From assembly GCA_910587205.1 (NCBI GenBank), contig CAJULZ010000066.1, positions 1 to 15,673 of the forward strand: a stretch of 15,673 nucleotides of DNA, written 5' to 3'. This DNA comes from an uncultured Oscillospiraceae bacterium. GTDB taxonomy: Bacteria > Bacillota > Clostridia > Oscillospirales > Oscillospiraceae. Each line of letters opens with the position of its first letter. Position 1 is the first letter of the stretch. The translations under genes were made by a program, and so were the position numbers. Below are positions 1 through 6,488 of the stretch, in pieces. Under the pieces are notes generated by a model. The model did not search any database and was not told the origin of the DNA. It saw only the letters and a list, made by a program, of their open reading frames with translations.

Positions 1-89
1 TCCTGCCGCTGGCCCTGCTGGCGGCGTTTACGGCGGCGTGCGGGCTGGTTTTGATGAAAAAAGGTCCCGGTATGCTGCGGGCGCTGTAA
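1..89 (+). CDS. C-terminal end of a membrane protein (partial)
   Basis: An open frame (codons beginning at position 3) runs from the window edge to TAA at 87-89. The 28 visible residues are strongly hydrophobic (Leu/Ala-rich, about 18 residues) and then end in a short basic tail with Lys-Lys and Arg. This is the pattern of a last transmembrane helix plus a cytoplasmic tail. The start and most of the gene lie outside the window, so the family cannot be named. A terminator follows directly. Confidence 0.5.
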   Translation, partial: LPLALLAAFTAACGLVLMKKGPGMLRAL

Positions 90-96
90 CGACAGG

Positions 97-128
97 AGGC
101 CCCGTCTGCAAAGCGGGCGGGGCCTTTC
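97..128 (+). terminator. Intrinsic terminator after the partial membrane gene
   Basis: The arms 97-109 and 113-125 pair over 13 positions, including two G-U pairs, around an AAA loop. A short T run (125-127) follows. It lies 8 nt after the stop codon of the upstream gene and ends about 20 nt before the next start codon, so it separates the two genes. The T tract is short, so termination may be partial. Confidence 0.65.
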
Positions 129-147
129 CAAAAAGGAGGGGCAGACA

Positions 148-957
148 GTGACAGAGCAGGTTTTTTCTACCCATTCAGGGGATATCCATTACTGGGCGGG
201 CGGGCCGGGGACGGGCGCGCCCTGGCTGGTGTTCCTGCCGGGGCTTACCGCCGACCACCGTTTGTTTGACAAGCAGGTGGAGGCGTTTGAATCCAAATTC
301 AACTGTCTGGTGTGGGACGCTCCCGCCCACGGGGCCTCCCGGCCCTTCCCGCTGACCTTCTCCATGGACGATCTGGCGGACTGGCTCCACGCCATTCTGG
401 AGCGGGAGGGGGCCCAGCGCCCGGTGCTGATCGGGCAGTCCATGGGGGGCTACCTGTCCCAGGTGTACATGGAGCGGTATCCGGGTACGGCGTCCGGCTT
501 CGTGTCCATCGACTCCTGCTCCCTGAAGCGGAAATACTATACGGGGGCGGAGCTGTACCTGCTGAAGCACACGGAATGGATGTACCTGGCCTTCCCGTGG
601 AAGCTGCTGGTGCGGGTGGGGGTCAAGGGCACCGCCACCTCGGAGTATGGACGCGCCCTGATGAAGTATTTCATGGAGTCCTATGAGAAGCGGGAATACT
701 GCGCCCTGGCGGATCACGGCTTCCGGATCGTCGCGGAGGCGGTGGAGGCGGGCCGGACCTATGATATCCAATGCCAGGCCTTGCTGATCTGCGGGGAGAA
801 GGACGGGGCGGGCTCCGCCAAGCGCTACAACCGGGCGTGGAACCGGCAGGACGGCCTGCCGCTGGTGTGGGCGCCGGGGGCGGGGCACAATTCCAATACC
901 GATGCGCCGGGACTGGTGAATGGGGAGATTGAGAAATTTGTGTCCTCGTTGTGCTGA
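148..957 (+). CDS. Alpha/beta-fold hydrolase
   Basis: A 269-residue single-domain alpha/beta hydrolase, probably cytoplasmic because no signal peptide is present. The nucleophile elbow G-Q-S-M-G puts the catalytic Ser at residue 98. The likely acid is Asp219 in the C-G-E-K-D segment, and the likely base is His247 in P-G-A-G-H-N. The oxyanion-hole region is L-P-G-L-T at about 30-34, and W-D-A-P-A-H-G (56-62) is the typical strand-4 segment. The length is normal for the family. The start is GTG at 148, supported by the ribosome site AAAGGAGGG just upstream. The substrate cannot be read from the sequence; esterase, lipase and C-C hydrolase activities are all possible. It is bounded by a terminator upstream and by the mnmA promoter immediately downstream, so it is probably expressed on its own. 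Confidence 0.9.
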   Translation: MTEQVFSTHSGDIHYWAGGPGTGAPWLVFLPGLTADHRLFDKQVEAFESKFNCLVWDAPAHGASRPFPLTFSMDDLADWLHAILEREGAQRPVLIGQSMGGYLSQVYMERYPGTASGFVSIDSCSLKRKYYTGAELYLLKHTEWMYLAFPWKLLVRVGVKGTATSEYGRALMKYFMESYEKREYCALADHGFRIVAEAVEAGRTYDIQCQALLICGEKDGAGSAKRYNRAWNRQDGLPLVWAPGAGHNSNTDAPGLVNGEIEKFVSSLC

Positions 958-981
958 AAAATGGGGGCCTGGGGCCCTCCC

Positions 982-1010
982 TTGACAGGAGGGGCTCCGG
1001 GCCCTATAAT
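982..1010 (+). promoter_or_regulatory. Sigma-A promoter of mnmA
   Basis: TTGACA (982-987) and TATAAT (1005-1010) are both perfect consensus hexamers, separated by 17 nt. Transcription would start near 1017, about 20 nt before the ATG at 1038. The promoter lies inside the 5' extension of the mnmA open frame, which rules out the upstream ATG at 951 as the start. Confidence 0.93.
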
Positions 1011-1037
1011 TTTGCTATAAATAGGGGGTGCGGGGAA

Positions 1038-2084
1038 ATGGGGCAGGGGAACCGGGTGCTGGTTGCTATGAGCGGCGGAGTGGACTCCAGCGCGGCGGTG
1101 TGGCTGCTGCGGGAGCAGGGCTATGAGTGCGTGGGGGCCACCATGGAGTTGTACGGCACGCCGCCGGAGACGCTGGACGACGCCCGGGCGGCGGCGGAGC
1201 GGATGGGCATCCCCCACCATGTCCTCCCCCTGCGCCGGGAATTCGAGGAGCAGGTGATCTGCCGCTTTGTGGAGGGCTATCGCCGGGGGGAGACTCCTAA
1301 CCCCTGCGTGGACTGCAACCGCTTTTTAAAGTTTGGCCTGCTCCATGAGAAAGCCCGGGAGCTGGGGTGCGATTACCTGGCCACCGGGCACTACGCCCGC
1401 ATCCTGCCCGACGGGGCGGGGGGCTGGAGGCTCCGCAAGGCGGCCGACCTGGGCCGGGACCAGAGCTACGTGCTCTACCCTATCCCCAGGGAGCTGCTGG
1501 GCCGCACCCTGTTCCCCCTGGGGGGGCTGACCAAGGCCCAGGCCCGGGAGATCGCGGAGCGGGCGGGTTTTACCAACGCCCAGAAACGGGACAGTCAGGA
1601 CATCTGCTTCATCCCCGATGGAGACTACCTGTCTTTCCTGGAGCGGTACACCGGCCAGGCCTTCCCCGCCGGGGACATTCTGGATCTGGAGGGCAAGGTG
1701 GTGGGCCGCCACCGGGGGGCGGCGGGGCTCACCATCGGCCAGCGGCGTGGGGTGGGGGTGTCCTCGTCCGGCCGCATTTATGTGTGCGCCAAGTGCATGG
1801 AGGACAATACCGTCACCGTGGGGCCGGAGGAGGCGTTATACTCCACGGGCTGCGTGACGGCGGACTGGAACTGGCTCATCGACCCGCCCGGCCAGCCCTT
1901 TGACGCCCTGGTGAAAACCCGCTATCGCCAGCGGGAGCAGCCTGCCCGGGTGATCCGGTCGGGGGACGGGGTCCGGATTGCGTTTGCCCAGCCCCAGCGG
2001 GCCGTCACGCCGGGGCAGGCGGCGGTGGCGTATGATGAAGCCGGCGCGGTGCTGGGGGGTGGCACCATTGTTGAGGTGGGTTAA
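1038..2084 (+). CDS. mnmA: tRNA-specific 2-thiouridylase MnmA
   Basis: MnmA uses ATP and a persulfide sulfur relay to make 2-thiouridine at wobble position 34 of tRNA Lys, Glu and Gln. With the start at 1038 the protein has 348 residues, the normal size. The N-terminal PP-loop is S-G-G-V-D-S-S (12-18). The catalytic cysteine is Cys93 in V-D-C-N-R-F-L-K-F, and its partner is Cys190 in D-S-Q-D-I-C-F-I. The tRNA-binding segments G-H-Y-A-R and D-Q-S-Y-V-L-Y are present, and the C-terminal beta-barrel domain appears complete, ending in G-G-T-I-V-E-V-G. The frame is open from ATG 951, but that start lies upstream of the promoter. The 1038 start has an AGGGGG ribosome site about 10 nt upstream. No dedicated cysteine desulfurase gene is adjacent. 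Confidence 0.97.
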   Translation: MGQGNRVLVAMSGGVDSSAAVWLLREQGYECVGATMELYGTPPETLDDARAAAERMGIPHHVLPLRREFEEQVICRFVEGYRRGETPNPCVDCNRFLKFGLLHEKARELGCDYLATGHYARILPDGAGGWRLRKAADLGRDQSYVLYPIPRELLGRTLFPLGGLTKAQAREIAERAGFTNAQKRDSQDICFIPDGDYLSFLERYTGQAFPAGDILDLEGKVVGRHRGAAGLTIGQRRGVGVSSSGRIYVCAKCMEDNTVTVGPEEALYSTGCVTADWNWLIDPPGQPFDALVKTRYRQREQPARVIRSGDGVRIAFAQPQRAVTPGQAAVAYDEAGAVLGGGTIVEVG

Positions 2085-2090
2085 ATTCTG

Positions 2091-2276
2091 ATGGATGGCC
2101 TTGACCAGCGGGAGCTTCACCGGGGCGCGCTGGCAGGCGCGCACGCGGCGTTCAACCTGGGTGCGCTCTATGAGAATAAACTGAACGATATGGAAAAAGC
2201 GGCCGGGAGGTACCGAAAGGCCGCTGAGGCTGGATTTCCAAACGCCGTGGCATGGCTGAAGGAGCATGGATACTGA
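2091..2276 (+). CDS. Small Sel1-like repeat protein
   Basis: A 61-residue ORF directly downstream of mnmA. Residues about 17-52 have the pattern of one Sel1/TPR-like repeat: an A-A-F-N-L-G-A-L-Y helix, a short turn, then K-A-A-G-R-Y-R-K-A-A-E-A-G. Sel1 repeats mediate protein-protein contacts. It is in the same frame as mnmA, separated only by the TAA stop and two codons, and ends 11 nt before the terminator, so it should be on the mnmA transcript. The ribosome site is weak (GAGGTGGG within the mnmA end). Most Sel1 proteins have several repeats, so this may be the remnant of a larger gene or a real small protein. Confidence 0.5.
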   Translation: MDGLDQRELHRGALAGAHAAFNLGALYENKLNDMEKAAGRYRKAAEAGFPNAVAWLKEHGY

Positions 2277-2287
2277 CTTTGACTGAA

Positions 2288-2327
2288 AAAACAGAGGGAC
2301 ATGGCTGAACCCATGTCCCTCTGTTTT
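2288..2327. terminator. Bidirectional terminator between mnmA and DUF362 genes
   Basis: A perfect 17-bp inverted repeat (arms 2288-2304 and 2311-2327) has a 6-nt loop. Both arms end in an A/T run, so it works in both directions. The leftward read gives six T in a row, the rightward read four. It sits exactly between the convergent ends of the mnmA/Sel1 unit and the DUF362 gene. Confidence 0.93.
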
Positions 2328-2340
2328 CTGTGCTTCTTTC

Positions 2341-3204
2341 TTAGTTCAGCTCCACCAATTCATACTCCCGCGTGCCAATGCCCAGTGCGGCGGCGGCCTC
2401 CACGGTATGGACGCCGTTCAGGGACTCGATGCGCTGGATCAAGTCGGCCTTGCCAGGGTCATCGGACTGGTACACCAGATCCAGGCACGCCTGATCCAGG
2501 GCCACCGGGTCCAGAGAGGCCAGAATGCCGATATCACCGATCTTGGGGTCGGCGGCTACGGCGCAGCAGTCGCAGTCCACGGACATGTTTTTCATCACGT
2601 TGAGGTAAGCGACTTTGCCCTGGAACCGGTTGTGGATGGACCAGGCGGCGTCCGCCATGGCTTCCAGGAAGGAATCATGGTCGGAGTCCCAGAACTTTTC
2701 CTCATCCCCCGCGCCGTGGATATACACCTTGCCGTGGGAAGAGGCAATGCCGATGGAGATGTTCTTCAACGCCCCGCCGAAGCCCCCCATGGGGTGCCCC
2801 TTGAAGTGGGACAGCACCAGCAGGGAGTCGTAGTTCTTCAGGTTTGCGCCCACATAGTTCTTCTGGATCACCTTGCCGCCGGGGATGGCCAGCTCCATGT
2901 CCCCGTCCTCGTCCATAATGTCCACCGGGGCGGCGGCAGTCCAGCCGTGGGCGTCCATGGTGTGCCGGTGGGCGTCGGTGGTGTTGCGCCCGCCGTCGTA
3001 GGCGGTGTTGCACTCCACGATGACGCCGCCCACATGGTCGATCATGGGTTTCATAAAATCCGGGCGAAGGAAGTTCTGGTTGCCCGGCTCGCCGGAGTGG
3101 AGCTTGACGGCCACCTTGCCGTCCAGCTTGACGCCCAGGGCGGCATAGAGCCGGAGCATGGCCTCCGGGGTAAGTTCCCGGGTGAAATATACGTTGGGTT
3201 TCAT
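2341..3204 (-). CDS. DUF362 domain-containing protein, ferredoxin-less
   Basis: A 287-residue soluble protein of the DUF362 family. Recognisable segments are V-A-V-K-L-H-S-G-E-P-G-N (32-42), G-G-A-L-K-N-I-S-I-G-I-A (143-154), a cysteine cluster Cys211/Cys213/Cys214 (D-C-D-C-C) and D-I-G-I-L-A-S-L-D-P-V-A-L-D (224-237). Many DUF362 proteins carry two [4Fe-4S] ferredoxin motifs between the two halves. This one does not, so the D-C-D-C-C cluster is its only cysteine group. The biochemical role of the family is not settled. The ATG at 3204 is backed by a good AGGAGG ribosome site and a sigma-A promoter upstream. It looks monocistronic, ending at the bidirectional terminator. Confidence 0.85.
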   Translation of the reverse strand: MKPNVYFTRELTPEAMLRLYAALGVKLDGKVAVKLHSGEPGNQNFLRPDFMKPMIDHVGGVIVECNTAYDGGRNTTDAHRHTMDAHGWTAAAPVDIMDEDGDMELAIPGGKVIQKNYVGANLKNYDSLLVLSHFKGHPMGGFGGALKNISIGIASSHGKVYIHGAGDEEKFWDSDHDSFLEAMADAAWSIHNRFQGKVAYLNVMKNMSVDCDCCAVAADPKIGDIGILASLDPVALDQACLDLVYQSDDPGKADLIQRIESLNGVHTVEAAAALGIGTREYELVELN

Positions 3205-3242
3205 TGCGATACCTCCTGAGGGTGAATTTTCCGGTCAAAGAC

Positions 3243-3271
3243 ATTGTACCGGAAGGGGGACGGGACGTCAA
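3243..3271 (-). promoter_or_regulatory. Sigma-A promoter of the DUF362 gene
   Basis: On the minus strand, TTGACG (3266-3271) and TACAAT (3243-3248) are separated by exactly 17 nt. The start codon lies about 40 nt downstream at 3204, with AGGAGG between. Each hexamer has one mismatch to consensus. Confidence 0.85.
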
Positions 3272-3431
3272 GGGGTTCCCGCGGAATCCGCCCGGCGCGT
3301 GCGTACCGCGCTCAGCATGCGCGGCGGCGCTTCCCTGTCCTGGGCCCGCTTGTGGGCAGGGAATTCCTCAGAGAAGCGAAGGGCGGAGCATGCGGAGTTG
3401 CAGGAGCGTACAGTTCTGCAAGCGAGTTTCC

Positions 3432-4037
3432 CTATTTCGGCAGGGCGCTTTGCTCGTATGTTTCCGCGCGGTAGCGGAACGTGGAAAGGGCCATGCCGCA
3501 TTCTTTTGCCGCCTCGGTGCCGGTGATAGCGCCGGCTTTCCAGCGCCGGTAGGCGCTGTGGTAGCTGTCGGGGAGAGGCCGGGGCGGCCGGCCGAACCGC
3601 ACGCCCCGGGCCTGGGCGGCGGCGATGCCCTCGGCCTGGCGCTGGCGGATATTGGTGCGCTCGTTTTCCGCCACGAAGGAGAGCACCTGAAGCACAATGT
3701 CGCTGAGGAAGGTGCCCACCAGGTCCTTGCCCCGGCGGGTGTCCAGCAGGGGCATGTCCAGCACCACGATGTCGACGCCTTTCTCTTTGGTGAGCACGCG
3801 CCATTGGCGTTGAATCTCCTCATAATTCCGTCCCAGCCGGTCGATGCTTTTGATGTAAAGCAGGTCGCCCGGCTTCAATTTTTTTACCAGCTGTCTGTAA
3901 CAGGGCCGGTTGAAATCCTTTCCGGACTGCTTATCCGTAAAGATGTTCTGCCCGGGGATGGCGGCGTCCCGCAGGGCGAGGAGTTGGCGGTCGGCGTTCT
4001 GTTCCCGGGTGCTGACTCGGATATAACCATAGACCAT
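3432..4037 (-). CDS. Small serine recombinase (resolvase/invertase family)
   Basis: A 201-residue serine recombinase of the resolvase/invertase size class, which breaks and rejoins DNA through a 5'-phosphoserine link. The N-terminal catalytic domain starts Y-G-Y-I-R-V-S-T-R-E-Q with nucleophile Ser9 and Arg7. The active-site arginines are in D-R-L-G-R-N (Arg67, Arg70). The long E helix (about 100-140) leads into A-E-N-E-R-T-N-I-R-Q-R-Q and a G-R-P-P linker. A helix-turn-helix follows at about 160-195 (T-G-T-E-A-A-K-E-C-G-M-A-L-S-T-F-R-Y). The catalytic and DNA-binding parts look intact. The ATG at 4037 has an AAGGGGG ribosome site. No transposase, integron or invertible-segment gene is adjacent, so its target is unknown. 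A ~117-nt leader ending in a terminator lies upstream and may control it. Confidence 0.92.
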   Translation of the reverse strand: MVYGYIRVSTREQNADRQLLALRDAAIPGQNIFTDKQSGKDFNRPCYRQLVKKLKPGDLLYIKSIDRLGRNYEEIQRQWRVLTKEKGVDIVVLDMPLLDTRRGKDLVGTFLSDIVLQVLSFVAENERTNIRQRQAEGIAAAQARGVRFGRPPRPLPDSYHSAYRRWKAGAITGTEAAKECGMALSTFRYRAETYEQSALPK

Positions 4038-4131
4038 GCTGAAATCCCCCTTAAAGTCGTGATAAGGCGCGCGGCCGCGGTCATTCCCTGCCGGTGCGCG
4101 CGCATGGGTTTAGGATGTGCCGGAAAGGGGT

Positions 4132-4188
4132 AAAAAATGGCACCGGATGCAATCCCTTGTCTCCGCACAGGGGCTTGCATCCGGCGCC
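4132..4188 (-). terminator. Leftward terminator/attenuator upstream of the recombinase
   Basis: The arms 4139-4152 and 4175-4188 pair at all 14 positions (13 Watson-Crick and one G-U). After one internal mismatch, seven more pairs (4154-4160 with 4167-4173) close a 6-nt loop. Read leftward the hairpin is followed by ATTTTTT (4138-4132). Read rightward there is no T run, so it acts on the minus strand. It is about 95 nt before the recombinase start and about 60 nt after a minus-strand promoter. Confidence 0.85.
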
Positions 4189-4249
4189 TCGGGCGCAGGG
4201 CATTCCAGAGGCTGTGCTGTGGAGCACCTGTCTCCGGAACGCCGACTGT
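4133..4249 (-). ncRNA. Candidate ~117-nt structured RNA or recombinase leader
   Basis: A minus-strand promoter (4256-4284) predicts a start near 4249, and an intrinsic terminator ends near 4133. The RNA between has two hairpins. The 5' one pairs 4232-4239 with 4203-4210 (8 bp), capped by GTGCT/AGCAC. The 3' one is the terminator. The motif CGGAGACA occurs in both hairpins (forward-strand TGTCTCCG at 4159-4166 and at 4230-4237), so the 5' copy could compete for pairing in the terminator. No ORF with a ribosome site is seen inside. I do not recognise a known riboswitch or Rfam-type RNA. It may be an independent small RNA or a transcription-attenuated leader of the recombinase. Confidence 0.55.
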
Positions 4250-4255
4250 GTCTTT

Positions 4256-4284
4256 ATAATACCCCGCTTCCGGGGCTAAGTCAA
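4256..4284 (-). promoter_or_regulatory. Leftward sigma-A promoter with embedded palindrome
   Basis: On the minus strand, TTGACT (4279-4284) and TATTAT (4256-4261) lie 17 nt apart. The spacer contains the inverted repeat CCCCG-CTTC-CGGGG (4262-4275), a possible operator. The promoter is back to back with the LysR gene promoter, the usual geometry for a LysR-controlled divergent promoter. Confidence 0.8.
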
Positions 4285-4312
4285 CGTGGGCGCGGCCAGG
4301 AAGAGAAATCGA

Positions 4313-4340
4313 TTGCATTCCGCGGGGGCTGTGGTATAAT
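4313..4340 (+). promoter_or_regulatory. Promoter of the LysR-type regulator gene
   Basis: TTGCAT (4313-4318) and a perfect TATAAT (4335-4340) are separated by 16 nt. The -10 is of the extended type, with TGG directly before it. The start codon at 4398 lies about 50 nt after the expected transcription start. Confidence 0.75.
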
Positions 4341-4397
4341 AACCATGGGGCGGACACGCTCCGCCGGGAGAGGCGCGCCGGCAAAGGGGGAAGAACG

Positions 4398-5339
4398 ATG
4401 GATCTGTTGCAGCTGCGCTATTTTCAAACGGTGGCGGAAACACAGAATATCACCAAGGCGGCAAAGATACTGTTTATTTCCCAGCCCGCCCTTTCCGCCG
4501 CCATATCCAGACTGGAGAAGGACATCGGGGTGACGCTTTTTGCCCGGGCAAGTAACCGGATCACATTGACGGAGGCGGGGCGCTGCTTCCTGGGGTATGT
4601 GGGCAGCGCGTTTTCCATGCTGGACGAAGGGATGGAGCAGGCCAAGCAGATCGCGAACCGGAGCCGCCGGCAGCTGCGCGTGGCGTCTGCGTTTGGCGTG
4701 CTGCGGGACGTCACGGCGGTATACGCCGCCGGCCACCCGGGGCACGAGGTAGAGCTTTTGACCTGCGACACGGACGAAATCCGCCATATGCTGGCCAGCG
4801 GCGAGGCGGATCTCGGGCTGAACCTGGGGCCCATCGCGGACAGCCGGTTTACAAACCGTGTGCTGCTGGAGTCGAGGTTTTTTATCGCCGTCAGCCAGGA
4901 CAACCCCATTGCCGGGCAGGTCAGCGTGACGTTGAAGGAGCTGGAAGGGCAGCTGCTGTTTTGCAGCAATATCGCCCAGACCTATGAGCGCGCCCAGGAA
5001 ATTTTCCGTAGCGCGGGATGCCGCTGCAACCTGCTCAAACTGGATGAAAAGGACGTGCTGTTCGAGGCGGCGCGGAAGGGCCTGGGCTGCGTGTTCTGCA
5101 TGCCGATGATCTCGGAACGCGAAGGGCTGCCCAGCGGGTCGGAGGAGATCGTGTTCATCCCCATCCGGGACTGCCTGGAAAAAGGGGAGGTGGTCTTGAC
5201 GATGCGGAAGGACGCGTATCTCTCCACAGAGGCGGAGAGGTATGTCTCATATTTGGTCAAGTGCTTTTATTCGATTGAGGAGTATACGAGGAAGGTTTTG
5301 ATAGACCGGAATATAGACCCGGATGGGCGCGGTCAGTGA
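4398..5339 (+). CDS. LysR-family transcriptional regulator
   Basis: A 313-residue LysR-type regulator. The N-terminal winged helix-turn-helix spans about residues 2-60, with the family signature L-R-Y-F-Q-T-V-A-E-T-Q-N-I-T-K-A-A, then S-Q-P-A-L-S-A-A-I-S-R-L-E-K and L-F-A-R. An amphipathic linker helix follows, and then a periplasmic-binding-protein-like effector domain (about 90-300). The length is typical. The start codon follows an AAAGGGGGAAG ribosome site. LysR proteins commonly control the divergent transcript; here that is the small RNA/recombinase unit. The sugar-transport operon begins 440 nt downstream on the same strand and is the other plausible target. The effector cannot be deduced. 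Confidence 0.95.
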   Translation: MDLLQLRYFQTVAETQNITKAAKILFISQPALSAAISRLEKDIGVTLFARASNRITLTEAGRCFLGYVGSAFSMLDEGMEQAKQIANRSRRQLRVASAFGVLRDVTAVYAAGHPGHEVELLTCDTDEIRHMLASGEADLGLNLGPIADSRFTNRVLLESRFFIAVSQDNPIAGQVSVTLKELEGQLLFCSNIAQTYERAQEIFRSAGCRCNLLKLDEKDVLFEAARKGLGCVFCMPMISEREGLPSGSEEIVFIPIRDCLEKGEVVLTMRKDAYLSTEAERYVSYLVKCFYSIEEYTRKVLIDRNIDPDGRGQ

Positions 5340-5353
5340 CGCCGCCGGGCAGG

Positions 5354-5395
5354 ATGCCCAGCCGGGCGGCGCCCTGCCGCCGGCTGGGCATTTTT
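5354..5395 (+). terminator. Terminator of the LysR gene
   Basis: A perfect 12-bp stem pairs 5354-5365 with 5380-5391. A further CGGC/GCCG pairing lies inside, and a T run (5391-5395) follows. It starts 15 nt after the LysR stop codon and isolates that gene from the downstream operon. Confidence 0.93.
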
Positions 5396-5485
5396 GCCTC
5401 AGGGCGGGTTTGTGCAGATGCACGGGGGAGCGCTGGCCGGGACAGGTAAATGCGGGCCTGCCATAGATTTAATATTATGAAATTC

Positions 5486-5495
5486 GAAGCGTTTC
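5486..5495. promoter_or_regulatory. LacI-family/CcpA-like operator half-palindrome
   Basis: GAAGCGTTTC is a near-palindrome centred on CG and matches the core AA-N-CG-N-TT that many LacI-family regulators, including CcpA, recognise. The full cre consensus is matched with about three mismatches. It lies about 45 nt upstream of the candidate -10 element of the sugar-transport operon, a reasonable place for catabolite or substrate control. Confidence 0.35.
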
Positions 5496-5537
5496 AATTG
5501 CTGGGGCGAGGAAAACACGGGATACCGGCGTGCAATT

Positions 5538-5546
5538 TGGTATAAT
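5538..5546 (+). promoter_or_regulatory. Candidate extended -10 promoter of the transport operon
   Basis: TGG-TATAAT (5538-5546) is a consensus extended -10 element. No good -35 hexamer is present at the expected distance, so it would depend on the TG motif or an activator. A second TATAAT lies at 5622-5627. Either could serve the operon whose first start codon is at 5779. Confidence 0.45.
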
Positions 5547-5563
5547 CGACCAAAATCCAACAG

Positions 5564-5604
5564 AAATTTGGCGAATGATGACAGCGCTTTGCGCCATATT
5601 TTTT
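5564..5604 (+). terminator. Candidate leader hairpin with T run
   Basis: The arms 5564-5573 and 5592-5601 pair at 9 of 10 positions. The 18-nt loop contains part of a nested GCGC-TTT-GCGC repeat, and six T follow (5599-5604). The stem is partly A-T, so its strength is modest. It would lie only about 10 nt into a transcript from the 5541 promoter and could act as an attenuator. Confidence 0.4.
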
Positions 5605-5778
5605 GAAGCAGTGAAAATTACTATAATGTCTATATTATGGCTACTATCCTCTGTTTGCGATTTTACAAAGTGCAGGATGCGTGTTATAAAAATAGATAGA
5701 AAGTGAACCATATCACCAAAGAATCAGGTTTGCGGCGCGTGGTATGCTGGGCCGTCTGCGTTTGATGAGGGGATGGTT

Positions 5779-6444
5779 ATGAACCAGATTTTCCAAGATA
5801 ACAGCCCGCTGGTCATTGGGGTCAAAAAGGTGCTGGACATCGTGCTGCTGGATGTCCTCTGGCTGCTGACCAGTATCCCGGTGGTCACCATCGGCATGTC
5901 CACCACCGCCTTTTACGATGTGGCATATCGGGACATCTGGCACGGGAGAGGGATGGTCGTGCTGGACTATTTTGCCTCCTGTAAGCGGAATTTCCGCCAG
6001 TCGATGGCCGCGGGGGTGCTCTACGCGGCGATGACGGCGGTTTTGGTGGTGGATGTGTCGTTGCTCCGGGCCATGGCCGACCAGGGCGCCGGGTGGGGTG
6101 GCCTCTGGGTTCCGGTGGCGGTATTCGCCGGGCTGCTGGCGGTGTACTTTGTCTGGGTGGCGGCCAATATAGCGCGGTTCCAAGCGCCGCTGAAAACCAT
6201 TCTAAAAAATGCGCTGGCCCTGGGGCTGGCACATCTGCCGGTCTCGCTGCTGGTGGGGGTGCTGATCGGGGCGGCTGGGCTGTGTATCTGGCTGCTGCCG
6301 GGCGCGCTGTTCGTACTGCCCACGCTGTGTATGCTGGGGTGCTGCGTCCTCATTGACGGGGTATTCCGGAAATATATGCCGCCCGAGGAGCTGGAGCGGG
6401 AAAGAACGCGCAACGGCAGGCCCGGCCCCTGGGATGAGGGCTGA
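5779..6444 (+). CDS. YesL/DUF624 family membrane protein
   Basis: A 221-residue integral membrane protein of the YesL (DUF624) family, with about five hydrophobic helices. The N-terminus has the family-type segment L-D-I-V-L-L-D-V-L-W-L-L-T-S-I-P-V-V-T-I-G-M-S-T-T-A as its first helix and following turn. The C-terminus is charged and cytoplasmic (P-P-E-E-L-E-R-E-R-T-R). YesL-type genes usually sit with LplB/YtcP-type sugar ABC permeases, as here, but their exact role is unknown. The second ATG at 5779 is the better start: GAGGGG lies 6 nt upstream of it, whereas it would be only 1-2 nt from the ATG at 5773. It is the first gene of the operon, 44 nt before the permease gene. Confidence 0.85.
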   Translation: MNQIFQDNSPLVIGVKKVLDIVLLDVLWLLTSIPVVTIGMSTTAFYDVAYRDIWHGRGMVVLDYFASCKRNFRQSMAAGVLYAAMTAVLVVDVSLLRAMADQGAGWGGLWVPVAVFAGLLAVYFVWVAANIARFQAPLKTILKNALALGLAHLPVSLLVGVLIGAAGLCIWLLPGALFVLPTLCMLGCCVLIDGVFRKYMPPEELERERTRNGRPGPWDEG

Positions 6445-6488
6445 CGGCCCGACGCCGGTCGGAAACAAAGGAAAGTGAGGGAATCCAT

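Larger units (their letters stand above)
5396..5778 (+). other. AT-rich 5' region of the transport operon
   Basis: No gene is supported in this 383-nt stretch. From about 5460 to 5710 it is much richer in A and T than the flanking genes, as expected for a promoter region or for transferred DNA. It holds a LacI-type operator-like palindrome (5486-5495), an extended -10 element (5538-5546), a hairpin with a T run (5564-5604) and a second TATAAT (5622-5627) without a convincing -35 box. A weak open frame on the minus strand (5475-5711) has no ribosome site and no recognisable protein. Confidence 0.6.

Noticed and set aside
951..1037. Longer MnmA with 29 extra N-terminal residues
   Set aside because: The extension spans a perfect TTGACA-17-TATAAT promoter and overlaps the end of the hydrolase gene; MnmA normally begins shortly before the S-G-G-V-D-S-S motif, as with ATG 1038.
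4139..4249. Resemblance to a THF-type riboswitch (TTGCATCCG segment)
   Set aside because: Only a short string is shared; the conserved core and pseudoknot elements are not present, and the downstream recombinase has no link to folate.
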